Assembly: GCF_009937995.1 (NCBI RefSeq)
Contig: NZ_AP021881.1
Coordinates: 744,001-808,000 of the forward strand
Length of the DNA: 64,000 bases
Direction of reading: 5' to 3'
From: Sulfuriferula nivalis
GTDB lineage: Bacteria; Pseudomonadota; Gammaproteobacteria; Burkholderiales; Sulfuriferulaceae
The notes beneath the pieces were generated by a model. That model saw only the letters and a program-made list of their open reading frames with translations, was not told where the DNA came from and made no database searches. Position 1 is the stretch's first letter; each line of letters begins with the position of its first letter. The position numbers and the translations under genes are program-made. Positions 36,729 through 45,788 of the stretch are shown in pieces.

Positions 36729-38377
36729 TGCTGCGCCAACTTGCTTTACGTGATTTTGTCATTGTTGATCAACTAGATCTGAGTTTTGAGCAGGGATTTA
36801 CCGTACTGACAGGTGAGACTGGCGCTGGTAAATCCATACTCATCGATGCGTTGGCGCTGGCTTTGGGTGAGCGCGGTGATGCGGGAGTGGTGCGTGCAGG
36901 TGCGGCGCGTGCTGAAATCAGCGCGGATTTTGATGCATGGGCACTGCCATTGCTGCAAACATGGTTAGTGGATAATGAGCTGGATGATGAGGGTAATTGT
37001 CTGTTGCGACGCGTGATAGACAATAATGGTCGGTCACGCTGTTTTATTAATGGGCGTGCGGTAAGTGCGCAGCAATTGCGCGAAGCAGGTGAGTTTCTGG
37101 TTGATATACATGGTCAGCATGCACATCAGTCATTACTGAAATCAGCGACGCAACGTGAAATTCTCGATAGTTATGGAAATGCCAGTGAGCTGGCCGCACA
37201 GGTCGCGCAACACTACCGTCATTGGCAAAAATTAAATGATGCATTGTTAGCGCTACAGCAGGATAGTGGTGCAATCGCAGCAGAACGTGAGCAGCTGGAA
37301 TGGAAAACACAGGATTTGAATGCGCTGCAATTTGATCTGGTTGATTGGCATGCTTTACAGGACGAACATAAGCGGCTGGCGAATGCAGTGAATTTGGGTG
37401 CTGGTATCGCTTTTGCACTGGATGCCCTGAGCGAAAGTGAATCGGCTACGCTCAGTCAAATTAATGTAGTCGCAGTAAAGTTACTCAGCTTGTTGGAGTA
37501 TGACGCTGGTTTGCAAACGGCTTATGATTTAATCGAATCAGCGGGTGTGCAATTACAGGAAGCCAGTCATGATTTGCGGCGTTATGCCGACCAGATGGAA
37601 GCTGACCCAGCACGGTTATATGAAATTGAACAACGCATAGAGCAAGTGCTCGATGTTGCACGTAAGTATCGGGTGAAAGTAGAAACTTTGCCTGAATTAC
37701 TTGCTGACGTGCAACAGCGTTATGCAGAACTCGTCCAAAGTGAAGACTCTGCTGCGCTTGCTGCCGAGGTCGCTGACGCGCATGCTGTTTGGCATGCTGC
37801 GGCAATCAAACTGAGTGAAATAAGGCAAGATACTGCGACCAAATTAGCCGATATTGTCAGCACCACGATGCAACAACTGGCTCTGGCAGGTGGGCAGTTT
37901 GCTATTGCGCTGACCGTGCTGGAAGTGGGTAATATGCATGGTTTAGAACAGATTGAGTTTCTGGTTGCACCTCATGCCGGCATTAGCCCTAAGCCACTTG
38001 CAAAAGTTGCATCAGGTGGTGAGTTGTCGCGTATCAGCCTGGCATTGCAAACCGCAATTAGTCAGGTTGCAGGTGTGCCGACTTTAATATTCGATGAAGT
38101 GGATGTCGGTATCGGTGGCGGTGTTGCAGAAATCGTGGGCCATTTGTTAAAAGGACTGAGCAGTAGCCGACAAATACTCTGTATTACCCATCTGCCGCAA
38201 GTCGCGGCGCAGGGAGAGTATCATTTACAAGTCAGTAAAGTTCAACATGAAAACCAAGTGGTGAGCCACATTCATACATTAGATGCAGTTGCACGGGTAG
38301 ATGAAATCGCACGCATGTTGGGTGGAGTAACGATTACTGACACCACCCGTCAGCATGCACGTGAGATGCTCAGTTAA
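36728..38377 (+). CDS. recN: DNA repair protein RecN
   Basis: SMC-like ATPase acting in double-strand-break repair. 549 residues: N-terminal Walker A TGETGAGKSILIDALALALG, central antiparallel coiled coil (about 160-360, with ISGVQ-type hinge-like turn), C-terminal signature SGGELSRISLALQ and Walker B TLIFDEVDVGIGG, plus QILCITHLPQVAAQG. It overlaps the convergent trxC gene by 8 bp at its 3' end. No LexA box could be assigned because the gene is driven from upstream of nadK. Confidence 0.97.
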   Translation: MLRQLALRDFVIVDQLDLSFEQGFTVLTGETGAGKSILIDALALALGERGDAGVVRAGAARAEISADFDAWALPLLQTWLVDNELDDEGNCLLRRVIDNNGRSRCFINGRAVSAQQLREAGEFLVDIHGQHAHQSLLKSATQREILDSYGNASELAAQVAQHYRHWQKLNDALLALQQDSGAIAAEREQLEWKTQDLNALQFDLVDWHALQDEHKRLANAVNLGAGIAFALDALSESESATLSQINVVAVKLLSLLEYDAGLQTAYDLIESAGVQLQEASHDLRRYADQMEADPARLYEIEQRIEQVLDVARKYRVKVETLPELLADVQQRYAELVQSEDSAALAAEVADAHAVWHAAAIKLSEIRQDTATKLADIVSTTMQQLALAGGQFAIALTVLEVGNMHGLEQIEFLVAPHAGISPKPLAKVASGGELSRISLALQTAISQVAGVPTLIFDEVDVGIGGGVAEIVGHLLKGLSSSRQILCITHLPQVAAQGEYHLQVSKVQHENQVVSHIHTLDAVARVDEIARMLGGVTITDTTRQHAREMLS

Positions 38378-38798
38378 CGTCTTGCGAGCGTAGCCACTGT
38401 TTCAAACCGTTTGCATCCAGCGCGCCGGACATGCGTGCATGTTCTTTGCCATCTTTGAATAAAACTAGTGTAGGGATGCTGCGGATTTGATAGCGAGCAG
38501 CAAGCGCTTGCTCAGCTTCTGTCTCAACCTTAGCAAAACGTACCCGGCTGGCAAGTTCAGTTCCGACTTGTTTGAAAGTGGGTGCCATCATTTTGCAGGG
38601 GCCGCACCAGCTAGCCCAGAAATCCACTAATACAGGAAGTTGATTGCGAGTAATGTAGCGATCAAATGTAGTGGTGGTTAAATCGACGGGTAGTCCAGTG
38701 TGCAATGCCTGACCGCATTTGCCACAATTGGGATTCTGGTTTAAACGGGCTTCGGGGATGCGGTTAATTGCGCTGCAGTGCGGACAAATAAGTTCCAT
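38370..38798 (-). CDS. trxC: Thioredoxin 2 (zinc-binding type)
   Basis: 142 residues from the ATG at 38796-38798, preceded by AGGAG. The N-terminal zinc module has two CxxC pairs (CPHC near residue 4 and CGKC near 25), followed by a thioredoxin domain with the active site WCGPCK. Reduces protein disulfides in the cytoplasm; the zinc module makes members sensitive to peroxide. It is convergent with recN and head-to-tail downstream of grxC, separated by a terminator. Confidence 0.95.
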   Translation of the reverse strand: MELICPHCSAINRIPEARLNQNPNCGKCGQALHTGLPVDLTTTTFDRYITRNQLPVLVDFWASWCGPCKMMAPTFKQVGTELASRVRFAKVETEAEQALAARYQIRSIPTLVLFKDGKEHARMSGALDANGLKQWLRSQDVN

Positions 38799-38813
38799 TC
38801 TTGACTCCTGAAA

Positions 38814-38847
38814 TAAAAAACCCACATACAAACTATATGTGGGTTTT
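38814..38847 (-). terminator. Rho-independent terminator after grxC
   Basis: An ACCCACATA / TATGTGGGT stem with a 5-7 nt loop and a T-tract on either strand lies between grxC and trxC. It should end grxC mRNA on the minus strand just upstream of the trxC start, so trxC probably has its own promoter or receives read-through. Confidence 0.8.
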
Positions 38848-38865
38848 TTTGGATTTTACAAGGGG

Positions 38866-39120
38866 TTAAGCGGCCAGTAACGGATCCAGGCCGCCAGCTT
38901 TATCAAGCGCAGACAAATCGTCAAAGCCACCAATGTGTTTATCACCGATGTAAATTTGTGGAACGGTACGGCGACCAGTACGCGTCATCATTTCTTCGCG
39001 ACGACCCGGTTCCAGATCAACGCGAACTTTGGTGACTTCCACATCCTTGTTGAGTAACAGCTTTTCCGCCATGACGCAGTAGGGACAAGCTGCTGTGCAG
39101 TACATAATAATTTCAGGCAT
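38866..39120 (-). CDS. grxC: Glutaredoxin 3
   Basis: 84 residues with the CPYC active site near residue 12 (TAACPYCVMAEKLL), the cis-proline motif RTVPQIYIG and the glutathione-binding GGFDDLSALD. Dithiol glutaredoxin of the GrxC type acting on glutathionylated proteins and ribonucleotide reductase. The start is directly adjacent to the rhodanese stop (no gap), so the two are cotranscribed. Confidence 0.96.
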   Translation of the reverse strand: MPEIIMYCTAACPYCVMAEKLLLNKDVEVTKVRVDLEPGRREEMMTRTGRRTVPQIYIGDKHIGGFDDLSALDKAGGLDPLLAA

Positions 39121-39534
39121 TTATTTCACCGTGGTTGGTAAATTTGCTTGTTGCCAAGCTGTGATACCACCTCTTAAATTGTAAACTTTAGTAAAACCAT
39201 TTTTACGCAACACGCTGCACGCCATGGCAGAACGTCCACCTGAACGACAGTTAACTACGATGGTGAGTTCTTTGTGTTTTTCCAGTGTTTTAATACTGTC
39301 AGCAAGCTGCCCAACAGGTATGTGTTTGGCATTAGCAATATGACCTGCACTGAACTCGTTAAATTCACGTACGTCGAGCACGAGTGCATTTTCATGGTTA
39401 ATCAGTTGTACTGCTTCTGTAGCATCAACTTCCTGACCACCACCCAGCTTGCTGCGCATATTTGGGAACAACAGCATGAAGCCAGAGAAAGCCGCTAAAA
39501 TAATTAACCAGATATTACTTTGTACAAATTCCAA
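39121..39534 (-). CDS. Membrane-anchored rhodanese-like protein
   Basis: 137 residues: an N-terminal membrane helix (about 7-24, IWLIILAAFSGFMLLF) and one rhodanese domain whose catalytic cysteine sits in VVNCRSGGRSAMA. The HIPVGQLAD and NLRGGITAWQ motifs are typical. It may transfer sulfane sulfur or cyanide-sulfur; in this class it often accompanies grxC and secB, though secB is absent here. It is followed immediately by grxC and preceded by the DUF2892 gene, which resembles the second domain of YgaP-like rhodaneses. Confidence 0.9.
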   Translation of the reverse strand: MEFVQSNIWLIILAAFSGFMLLFPNMRSKLGGGQEVDATEAVQLINHENALVLDVREFNEFSAGHIANAKHIPVGQLADSIKTLEKHKELTIVVNCRSGGRSAMACSVLRKNGFTKVYNLRGGITAWQQANLPTTVK

Positions 39535-39543
39535 AATACGCTC

Positions 39544-39762
39544 CTATAAACCGCAGCTTGATTTTACTCCTGCACTTTTGAGCATCATGTCCATAGGGCA
39601 GAAACGGGTCAGGCCGCTTTGAAATAAATTAAATCCAACAAAGGCGGTAAACCACAGCCAGCTAGGTTGAGCCATATTGATGGCGCCTGACTGGTGGGCA
39701 AGCGCTAATGATAGCATGATGAATAAGCCAGCGATAATTCGGACTATACGTTCTACGGTCAT
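39544..39762 (-). CDS. DUF2892 (YgaP transmembrane-domain-like) protein
   Basis: 72 residues from the ATG at 39760-39762 (product begins MTVERIVRIIAGLF). Two membrane segments joined by a short polar loop, with the conserved FNLFQSGLTRFCPMDMML motif near the C-terminus. DUF2892 proteins match the membrane part of the rhodanese YgaP; here it is encoded separately, 9 bp upstream of the rhodanese gene, suggesting the two work together. The function of the membrane part is not known. Confidence 0.88.
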   Translation of the reverse strand: MTVERIVRIIAGLFIMLSLALAHQSGAINMAQPSWLWFTAFVGFNLFQSGLTRFCPMDMMLKSAGVKSSCGL

Positions 39763-39794
39763 AATGTTTCCTTTTTCTATCAAGTTTTAAAAAA

Positions 39795-42700
39795 TTAAGC
39801 AGTTTTTTCCAGGCGTCGTTCCCACAAATAGTACATTAGCGGAATTACGACTAATGTAAGTACAGTGGAGGCGAAGGTGCCAAATATCAAGGATACGGCC
39901 AGTCCACCAAATACGGGGTCGGTAATCATGATGGCCGAGCCGAGGATAATTGCCAGCGCGGTGAGCATAATAGGGCGGAAACGTACTGCGCCTGCTTCTA
40001 TCACGGCCTGTTCTAGTCCATAACCCTGTTTGCGATAATCAATGATGAAATCGATGAGTAATAGTGAGTTACGCACGACCACACCCGCCAGTGCAATCAC
40101 ACCTATCATCGATGTGGCGGTGAAGGCTTGTTGGGTAATCCAGTGGCCTGGGAAAACACCGACCAAAGTCAGTGGGATCGCACCCATCACGATGAGTGGC
40201 ATCATGAAAGATTTGTAATAGCCTACCAGCATCAAATAAATGAAGACCAGCGCCACGATAAATGCGGAGCCGAGGTCACGGAATACATCTAGTGTCAGGC
40301 GCATTTCACCACCCCATAACAAGTGGTAATTAATCACATCGTCTGGTTGTGCTTCAACAAAACCGAGATTGCCAGTTTTGAATGTCACGCCATTGCTTAA
40401 TTTTTTTCCATCAAGCATTTTATCCAGCGCTAATACAGCGTACACAGGGCTGGACTGGAGTAGTTCACCCCCTATCATAACCACGGGATGCTGATCACGG
40501 TCATAAATAGGCTTGTCCTGCGTTGCGCGTTCTATAGTGGCGATAGCTGACAATGGAATTTGCTGACCGCTCATGTTAGTGATGCGGATAGCCATAATCT
40601 GCTCTGGTGTCTGGCGTTGGCTACGCGGAATGCGAACTGTCAGGTTGATAGGTTCCAGACTGTTATCTATATGTACGGTGCCGATATTAAAGCCAGATAC
40701 ATAGTTGTGTAACAGCAGCGCTACCTGACCCACTGCAACACCGGACAAGGCGGCTTTTTGTCTATCCACTTTGATGTAGAAGCTGTCAACTGTGCTAGTG
40801 ACCGAATTGTCGACGTTAATGATGCCGAATACTTTATCAAAATCATGGTTCACTTCATCAGCCGCACCACGTAGTTTGGTATAGTCCGGACCATATAGTT
40901 CCGCCAGTATCTGTGATTGCACAGGTGGTCCTGGTGGTGTTTCGTACAGTTTGATTTTGGCAGCAGGGTACGCTGTACGTACTTTGTTTAACGCAGCATC
41001 AAGGCGTTTTACAATTTCGTGTGAGGCAACTGAGCGATGGTGCTTGCTGGTTAAATTAACCCGAATTTGGGCAATATTGTCACCCCGTTTAAGCATGTCA
41101 CCCCGAACCAGGGCGGCAAAATCTATCGGTGCAGTCATGCCCAGAAAAGTTTGATAGTCCGTCACAAATTCAGTTTTTGCCAAGACATCGCCAACTGCGC
41201 GAGCGACATTGTCGGTTTCTGCCAAAGTCGTGCCGGCAGGTGTATCCACTTGTAGCAAGAAGGTATTGGTGTTGTCGTTAGGCAGCATCTTCAATTCCAC
41301 ACCCAAAGCCGATAATGGGCCATTGATGCCTGATGGACGGATGAATTGCCAGGCTGGCTGTAGCATGGCTGCAACCAGTAAGGCGATGACGACAACGAAC
41401 AATATGTTGCGTTTGCCGCTGTGTTTGATGAGTGGGGTGATAACCGCTACATAAGCACGATGCAGTGGATCTTTACTGTCAGCGTGATCAGCTTCCAGTG
41501 GCTTGTGTTCTATGAGTGATTTGGCCGCTTTGCCTGCAAGCCAGAGATTGGCTGCCCAAGGTACAACCATGTAGGCAATCAGCAACGACGCTATCATGGC
41601 GATAGGGACATTAAACGGGATAGGCTGCATGAAAGGCCCCATCATCCCTGTAACAAACGCCATAGGCACAAACGCAAGTATCACAGCTATAGTAGCGATA
41701 TTGGTTGGATTGCCGATTTCATTCGTTGCTGCAACTAATGCGGTCTTAAAATCTTTGCCGCCGCCCTGATGCATGTGGCGGTGTATGTTTTCTATTACCA
41801 CGATGGCCGCGTCGACTAATAAGCCCAGGGATAATATCAGGGCAAATAAGGTAATACGGTTAATCGTCTGGCCAGCAAACAGGCCTATGGTCAGGACTAC
41901 AAATAAAATCAGTGGGACGGTGAGGGTGACGATAGCGGCTTCGCGCCAGCCGAGGAAAATCACCAGAATAACCACGACTGAACCGATGGCAATTGCCAAA
42001 TGTTCCATCAAAGTATTTACTGCATCATCCGCTTTGGCGCCATCATCACGCGTGACGCTGACGGTAATGCCTTGTGGAATAGCGGCGCGTTTCAGTACTT
42101 CCAGTTTTTTCAGTACTGCATCCGCAACTACTACGGCATTTGTACCTGCTTTTTTAGCGATAGCGATGGTTACTGCAGGTGCTTCACCTGAGTGAGCCTG
42201 TTTATCGTTGCTAGACGCACCAAATGCAAAACGGCTAAGTTCATCAGTTTCAGCTGCGCCTTCTTGTATAGTGGCAACATCACGCAGGAATACTGCCTTG
42301 CCATTGGGGGCGCCAATAATGATTTTCCCCACTTCCTGGGCGTTACCGATGAAGCCTGACAAACGTAGTGGTTGATCGCGGTTGTTGTTGACCAAGGTGC
42401 CTACTGGGATAGAGACGTTTGCACCCATTAGCATCTTGTCAACCTGATCCAGACTCAGACCAGTTGCCGATAATTTGGTCGGGTCTATCCAGACATTGAC
42501 GGCATGGCGCTCGCCACCGAGTATTTCGGTAAAGGATACACCTGCAACGTTGCGCAGCTGTTCCAGCACATGATTACCTACGTCACGCAGTTGCATGCCA
42601 TTTAATTCGGCGGAACTGAGGGTGATGGTGATAATAGGTACATCATCGACGTTGATAGGTCGCACTATAGGTTGCATTGCGCCGGCTGGCATGCGATCCC

Positions 42701-43079
42701 AGTTTTGCGCGATCTGGTTGTAGAGCTTGACCATGCTGCGTTCCTGATCTTGCCCGACATCAAACTGTACTGTCACCACACCAAAATCAGCTGCCGCATA
42801 GCCATAGCTGTGCTTCACCCCCGATTGTGAGTTCATGATGGCTTCTAGTGGTTTAATGATGGTGTTTTCAATTTCAGTCGATGAAGCTCCTGGCTTGGCT
42901 ACGATGATATTGGCAGCCGGGACGACAATCTGCGGATTATATTCGCGCGCAGTAACAAATAATGCCATTACCCCTGCAAGGGTGATGGCGAGCATTATCA
43001 TTGCAGTGATTTTAGATTCAAGGAAAGTGCGTGCGATTTTCCCTGCAATGTTCAGGTCGCTAGGTTGGTGATCAGACAT
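39795..43079 (-). CDS. RND efflux transporter, inner-membrane permease
   Basis: 1094 residues with the RND layout: a helix after a short N-terminal tail, a large periplasmic loop (about 60-350), five helices, a second periplasmic loop (about 590-890) and a last helix bundle. The motif LGLLVDAAIVVIENIHRHMH in helix 4 contains the aspartate needed for proton relay. It belongs to the MdtB/AcrB-like or HAE group rather than a clear heavy-metal CzcA; the substrate cannot be inferred. It overlaps the adaptor gene by 8 bp and is the last gene of the operon TolC > adaptor > RND. Confidence 0.94.
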   Translation of the reverse strand: MSDHQPSDLNIAGKIARTFLESKITAMIMLAITLAGVMALFVTAREYNPQIVVPAANIIVAKPGASSTEIENTIIKPLEAIMNSQSGVKHSYGYAAADFGVVTVQFDVGQDQERSMVKLYNQIAQNWDRMPAGAMQPIVRPINVDDVPIITITLSSAELNGMQLRDVGNHVLEQLRNVAGVSFTEILGGERHAVNVWIDPTKLSATGLSLDQVDKMLMGANVSIPVGTLVNNNRDQPLRLSGFIGNAQEVGKIIIGAPNGKAVFLRDVATIQEGAAETDELSRFAFGASSNDKQAHSGEAPAVTIAIAKKAGTNAVVVADAVLKKLEVLKRAAIPQGITVSVTRDDGAKADDAVNTLMEHLAIAIGSVVVILVIFLGWREAAIVTLTVPLILFVVLTIGLFAGQTINRITLFALILSLGLLVDAAIVVIENIHRHMHQGGGKDFKTALVAATNEIGNPTNIATIAVILAFVPMAFVTGMMGPFMQPIPFNVPIAMIASLLIAYMVVPWAANLWLAGKAAKSLIEHKPLEADHADSKDPLHRAYVAVITPLIKHSGKRNILFVVVIALLVAAMLQPAWQFIRPSGINGPLSALGVELKMLPNDNTNTFLLQVDTPAGTTLAETDNVARAVGDVLAKTEFVTDYQTFLGMTAPIDFAALVRGDMLKRGDNIAQIRVNLTSKHHRSVASHEIVKRLDAALNKVRTAYPAAKIKLYETPPGPPVQSQILAELYGPDYTKLRGAADEVNHDFDKVFGIINVDNSVTSTVDSFYIKVDRQKAALSGVAVGQVALLLHNYVSGFNIGTVHIDNSLEPINLTVRIPRSQRQTPEQIMAIRITNMSGQQIPLSAIATIERATQDKPIYDRDQHPVVMIGGELLQSSPVYAVLALDKMLDGKKLSNGVTFKTGNLGFVEAQPDDVINYHLLWGGEMRLTLDVFRDLGSAFIVALVFIYLMLVGYYKSFMMPLIVMGAIPLTLVGVFPGHWITQQAFTATSMIGVIALAGVVVRNSLLLIDFIIDYRKQGYGLEQAVIEAGAVRFRPIMLTALAIILGSAIMITDPVFGGLAVSLIFGTFASTVLTLVVIPLMYYLWERRLEKTA

Positions 43080-44163
43080 TACCCACCCCCGTGTTGATGA
43101 CTTTGTCGCCTGATTCCAGATGGTCGGTATTGCTGGTTACTATTTGTTCACCGGTATTCAAGCCTGCCTGAATAGTAGTCATGTTATTTTGGGTGTCACC
43201 TACACGTACCATGCGGTAATGTGCAATCCCCTGGTTATCTACTACGAATACACCTGTTATGCCTGCGCGGTTCAGGATTGCGCTGGCAGGTACATTCAGG
43301 CCGGCGGCCATCCCCGTGGAGAAGCTCGCCTGGATGAACATACCACTTTGCAAACCATGACCTTCAGGCAGGGCGATTTTGACTAAATGGGTGTGACTCA
43401 TAGGGTCAGCGGCCGTGACCAGATTTGAGACTTTGCCTGTGATATCTGTGTTGGTGCTGTCTATGTGCAGGCTGACTGGCGTGCCAATTTGCAAGTGTTT
43501 AAATATGTCTTCTGGGACTTGTGTCTGTACCAGCAGTTTGGCGGGGTTCTCCATGACCAGAATTGGACGTCCTGGTGCGGCGAGGTCGCCAACATTTGCC
43601 AGTTTTTGGGTGATCACGCCTGCAAATGGGGCAGTAGGTGTGGCGTAATTCATTTGTGCACCCGCGCTACCCAAGCCGGCTTTTGCTGCGGCAAATTGTT
43701 GTTGCGCGACTTGGTATTGCAGACGAATTTTATCCCATTGTGCTTTAGGAATGGCTTCTTCCTTATATAGCGTACCGAAGCGTTCATAATCATTTTTCGC
43801 GTCTGCCAATGCAGCCTGCGCTTGCGCCAATCCTGCATTGGCCTGGCTTACCTGACCCTGGATGTCACTAGGATCAATACGAAACAGATGCTGTCCCGCG
43901 CTGACTTTTTGACCTACTTCGACATTGATTTCACGAATGAAGCCCATGATGCGAGAGGCTATTTCTGCTTGCTGTTCTGCGACTACCGTGGCGGGTGCGT
44001 TGGCTATAATGGGCGCACTGCTGGTTTTAATGCTTATGACATTGGCTTTAATTGTGTTTGCCGTTGTGGTGCCAGCTGGTTCTGCCGGTTGTTTGCCGCA
44101 GCCTGTGAGTATGAGGGCGCTCAGAACTGCAATGATAAGTGGTTTTGCAATAGGGTGATTCAC
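43072..44163 (-). CDS. RND efflux periplasmic adaptor (membrane fusion protein)
   Basis: 363 residues from a GTG at 44161-44163, preceded by AGGAG at 44170-44174; an upstream ATG at 44196 would overlap the tolC-like gene by 20 bp and skips that ribosome site. The lipoprotein signal ends in LTGC. It is followed by a barrel-sandwich hybrid lipoyl domain (AEIASRIMGFIREINVEVGQKV), an alpha-hairpin with Gln/Ala-rich coiled coil (about 90-150), and a C-terminal beta-barrel and membrane-proximal domain (NRAGITGVFVVDNQG). It bridges the RND pump and the TolC-like channel. Confidence 0.93.
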   Translation of the reverse strand: MNHPIAKPLIIAVLSALILTGCGKQPAEPAGTTTANTIKANVISIKTSSAPIIANAPATVVAEQQAEIASRIMGFIREINVEVGQKVSAGQHLFRIDPSDIQGQVSQANAGLAQAQAALADAKNDYERFGTLYKEEAIPKAQWDKIRLQYQVAQQQFAAAKAGLGSAGAQMNYATPTAPFAGVITQKLANVGDLAAPGRPILVMENPAKLLVQTQVPEDIFKHLQIGTPVSLHIDSTNTDITGKVSNLVTAADPMSHTHLVKIALPEGHGLQSGMFIQASFSTGMAAGLNVPASAILNRAGITGVFVVDNQGIAHYRMVRVGDTQNNMTTIQAGLNTGEQIVTSNTDHLESGDKVINTGVGNV

Positions 44164-44176
44164 GGTTGGCTCCTGA

Positions 44177-45601
44177 TTATAATTGTTCGGCTTCAAGCTG
44201 GCCGAGGACTAGCTTCAAATTGGCACGCTGGATGGCAACATCGTACTCAGCAGCAACGACATCAGCGCGGGCTTTGTCTAATTGTGCCTGGGCGGCGAGT
44301 TGTTCGGTAATTGTGGCAACACCATTGATATAACGCTTGTTTACCAGGCTGGCAGCCTCTGTTGCTTGTTCTTCTCCGAGATGTCTTGCACTCAGTCGTT
44401 GCTCGGCTTCACTTGCTTTGCGACGGGCATCCTCAACCTGATAAGCGACACCTGCCTCTGCTTGAGCCAGTTTGGCGGTGATTGCTGTTTGTGCAGCACG
44501 AGCACGGGCAACACCGGCTGAAGTGACGCCGCCATCAAATGCTGTCCATGACACAGTACCACCTACGGTATATGAATTAGCGCTGAATCCCAGAGTAGGG
44601 TCGTTCCAGTCCTGCCGTAACATCAGACCTACTTGTGGTTTGTATGCGGCTTTGGCCATGCCGATATTAGCCGCACTCGCTTCCACTTGCTGGCGGAGTG
44701 CATTCACGCCAGGATTGTTTGCAATCGCTGTTTGACGCAATGCTTCGGTAGTCATGGTGGTGGGTTTAATGTCAACCGATGCGCCAACATTTAGTGGTGC
44801 TGTTAATGGCATGCCCAGCAGCAGGTGAAGTTGATCAAGTGCGTTACTGACGGCATTTTCAGCCTGCATGCGTTGTATGCGTATATCTTGTAACCGGACT
44901 TGGCCTGAGAGTAAATCGCTTTTCACGATAACACCGCCTTTAACCAGTTTTTCCATCATGTTGACTTGTGAGTCTGCAGCAGCTTCTGCCTGTTTGCTAA
45001 CGACCAGATAGGCGCGTGCGGTATGCACACCCTGGTAGGCTTGCAGCACATGGAAAATCACTTGTTGGCGTGCTGCAATATCGCCGTTGCGCGCGGCTTT
45101 GATATAAGCTTGAGCCTGTTTAATACCATTGCTGATCATGCCACCTGTGTAGACAGGTATTTGCACTTCCAGGCGAGTGTTTACGTTGGTGACAAAGCCT
45201 GGGTAGTTCAATGAAGTGGGGGCGACATTCAGATTGTTGGGATCGAATTGATTTGCACCAAAATCATTAAAAGTAGCGGTACGCTGTGATAGTTTCATGC
45301 CGAATGCATTCATGGCATCGTTAGAACCCATGGCGTTAATGGACGCGGTTAATTTTGGCATGCGGTTAGCTTGCGCCTGATCCAGCCCCGATTGTGCTTG
45401 ATCGATTTGGGCACGGCTGGATATCAGGTCGAAGTTCTGTTTCAATGCGATTTCGACACATTCGTTAAAACTGAGCGGGGGGCTGAGGGTTTCTTCTTGG
45501 GTTAAATTGAGCGAGTCGGCGTGTGCTGGCGTGTATGGCAGCAGCGCGATCGCGAGTGCCACGGCTGACAAAACGGGTTGATACTTAATATGCAGGTTCA
45601 T
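44177..45601 (-). CDS. TolC-family outer-membrane efflux protein
   Basis: 474 residues. Signal peptide (about 1-27, ending PAHA) and two copies of the OEP helical-barrel repeat, with LSFNECVEIALKQNFDLISSRAQIDQAQSGLDQA-type start and the second half beginning near NPGVNALRQQVEASAANIG. No lipobox cysteine follows the signal, so it is TolC-like rather than an NodT lipoprotein. It is the first gene of the efflux operon and lies 187 bp from the divergent helicase gene. Confidence 0.92.
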   Translation of the reverse strand: MNLHIKYQPVLSAVALAIALLPYTPAHADSLNLTQEETLSPPLSFNECVEIALKQNFDLISSRAQIDQAQSGLDQAQANRMPKLTASINAMGSNDAMNAFGMKLSQRTATFNDFGANQFDPNNLNVAPTSLNYPGFVTNVNTRLEVQIPVYTGGMISNGIKQAQAYIKAARNGDIAARQQVIFHVLQAYQGVHTARAYLVVSKQAEAAADSQVNMMEKLVKGGVIVKSDLLSGQVRLQDIRIQRMQAENAVSNALDQLHLLLGMPLTAPLNVGASVDIKPTTMTTEALRQTAIANNPGVNALRQQVEASAANIGMAKAAYKPQVGLMLRQDWNDPTLGFSANSYTVGGTVSWTAFDGGVTSAGVARARAAQTAITAKLAQAEAGVAYQVEDARRKASEAEQRLSARHLGEEQATEAASLVNKRYINGVATITEQLAAQAQLDKARADVVAAEYDVAIQRANLKLVLGQLEAEQL

Positions 45602-45674
45602 CGTTTATGTTCACCTAATGTGTATGTATCCCTTGAGGATATTACCAGCCTATTCTGGATTTTGCTGATGATGA

Positions 45675-45703
45675 ATTATATTAGAATTTAATTATATTCT
45701 AAT
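45675..45703 (-). promoter_or_regulatory. Efflux operon promoter overlapping a palindromic operator
   Basis: On the minus strand TTAGAA (45697-45702) and TATAAT (45675-45680) lie 16 bp apart, about 74 bp before the tolC-like start. The inverted repeat ATTAGAAT-N8-ATTCTAAT (45680-45703) covers the -35 box and the spacer. This is the classic arrangement for a repressor site, such as a TetR- or MarR-type regulator. The regulator gene is not adjacent. Confidence 0.55.
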
Positions 45704-45788
45704 TAAGCTAATTAAAGCAAGATATAAACAGCAAACCGAGTTGGGGATGTTGTAAAATAGCGTTTTATGAATTGTTGAGAGGTAGTGC

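Noticed and set aside
43822-44310. 162-codon plus-strand open frame across the adaptor/TolC junction
   Set aside because: Cys/Gly-rich translation, antisense to two clearly recognised genes.
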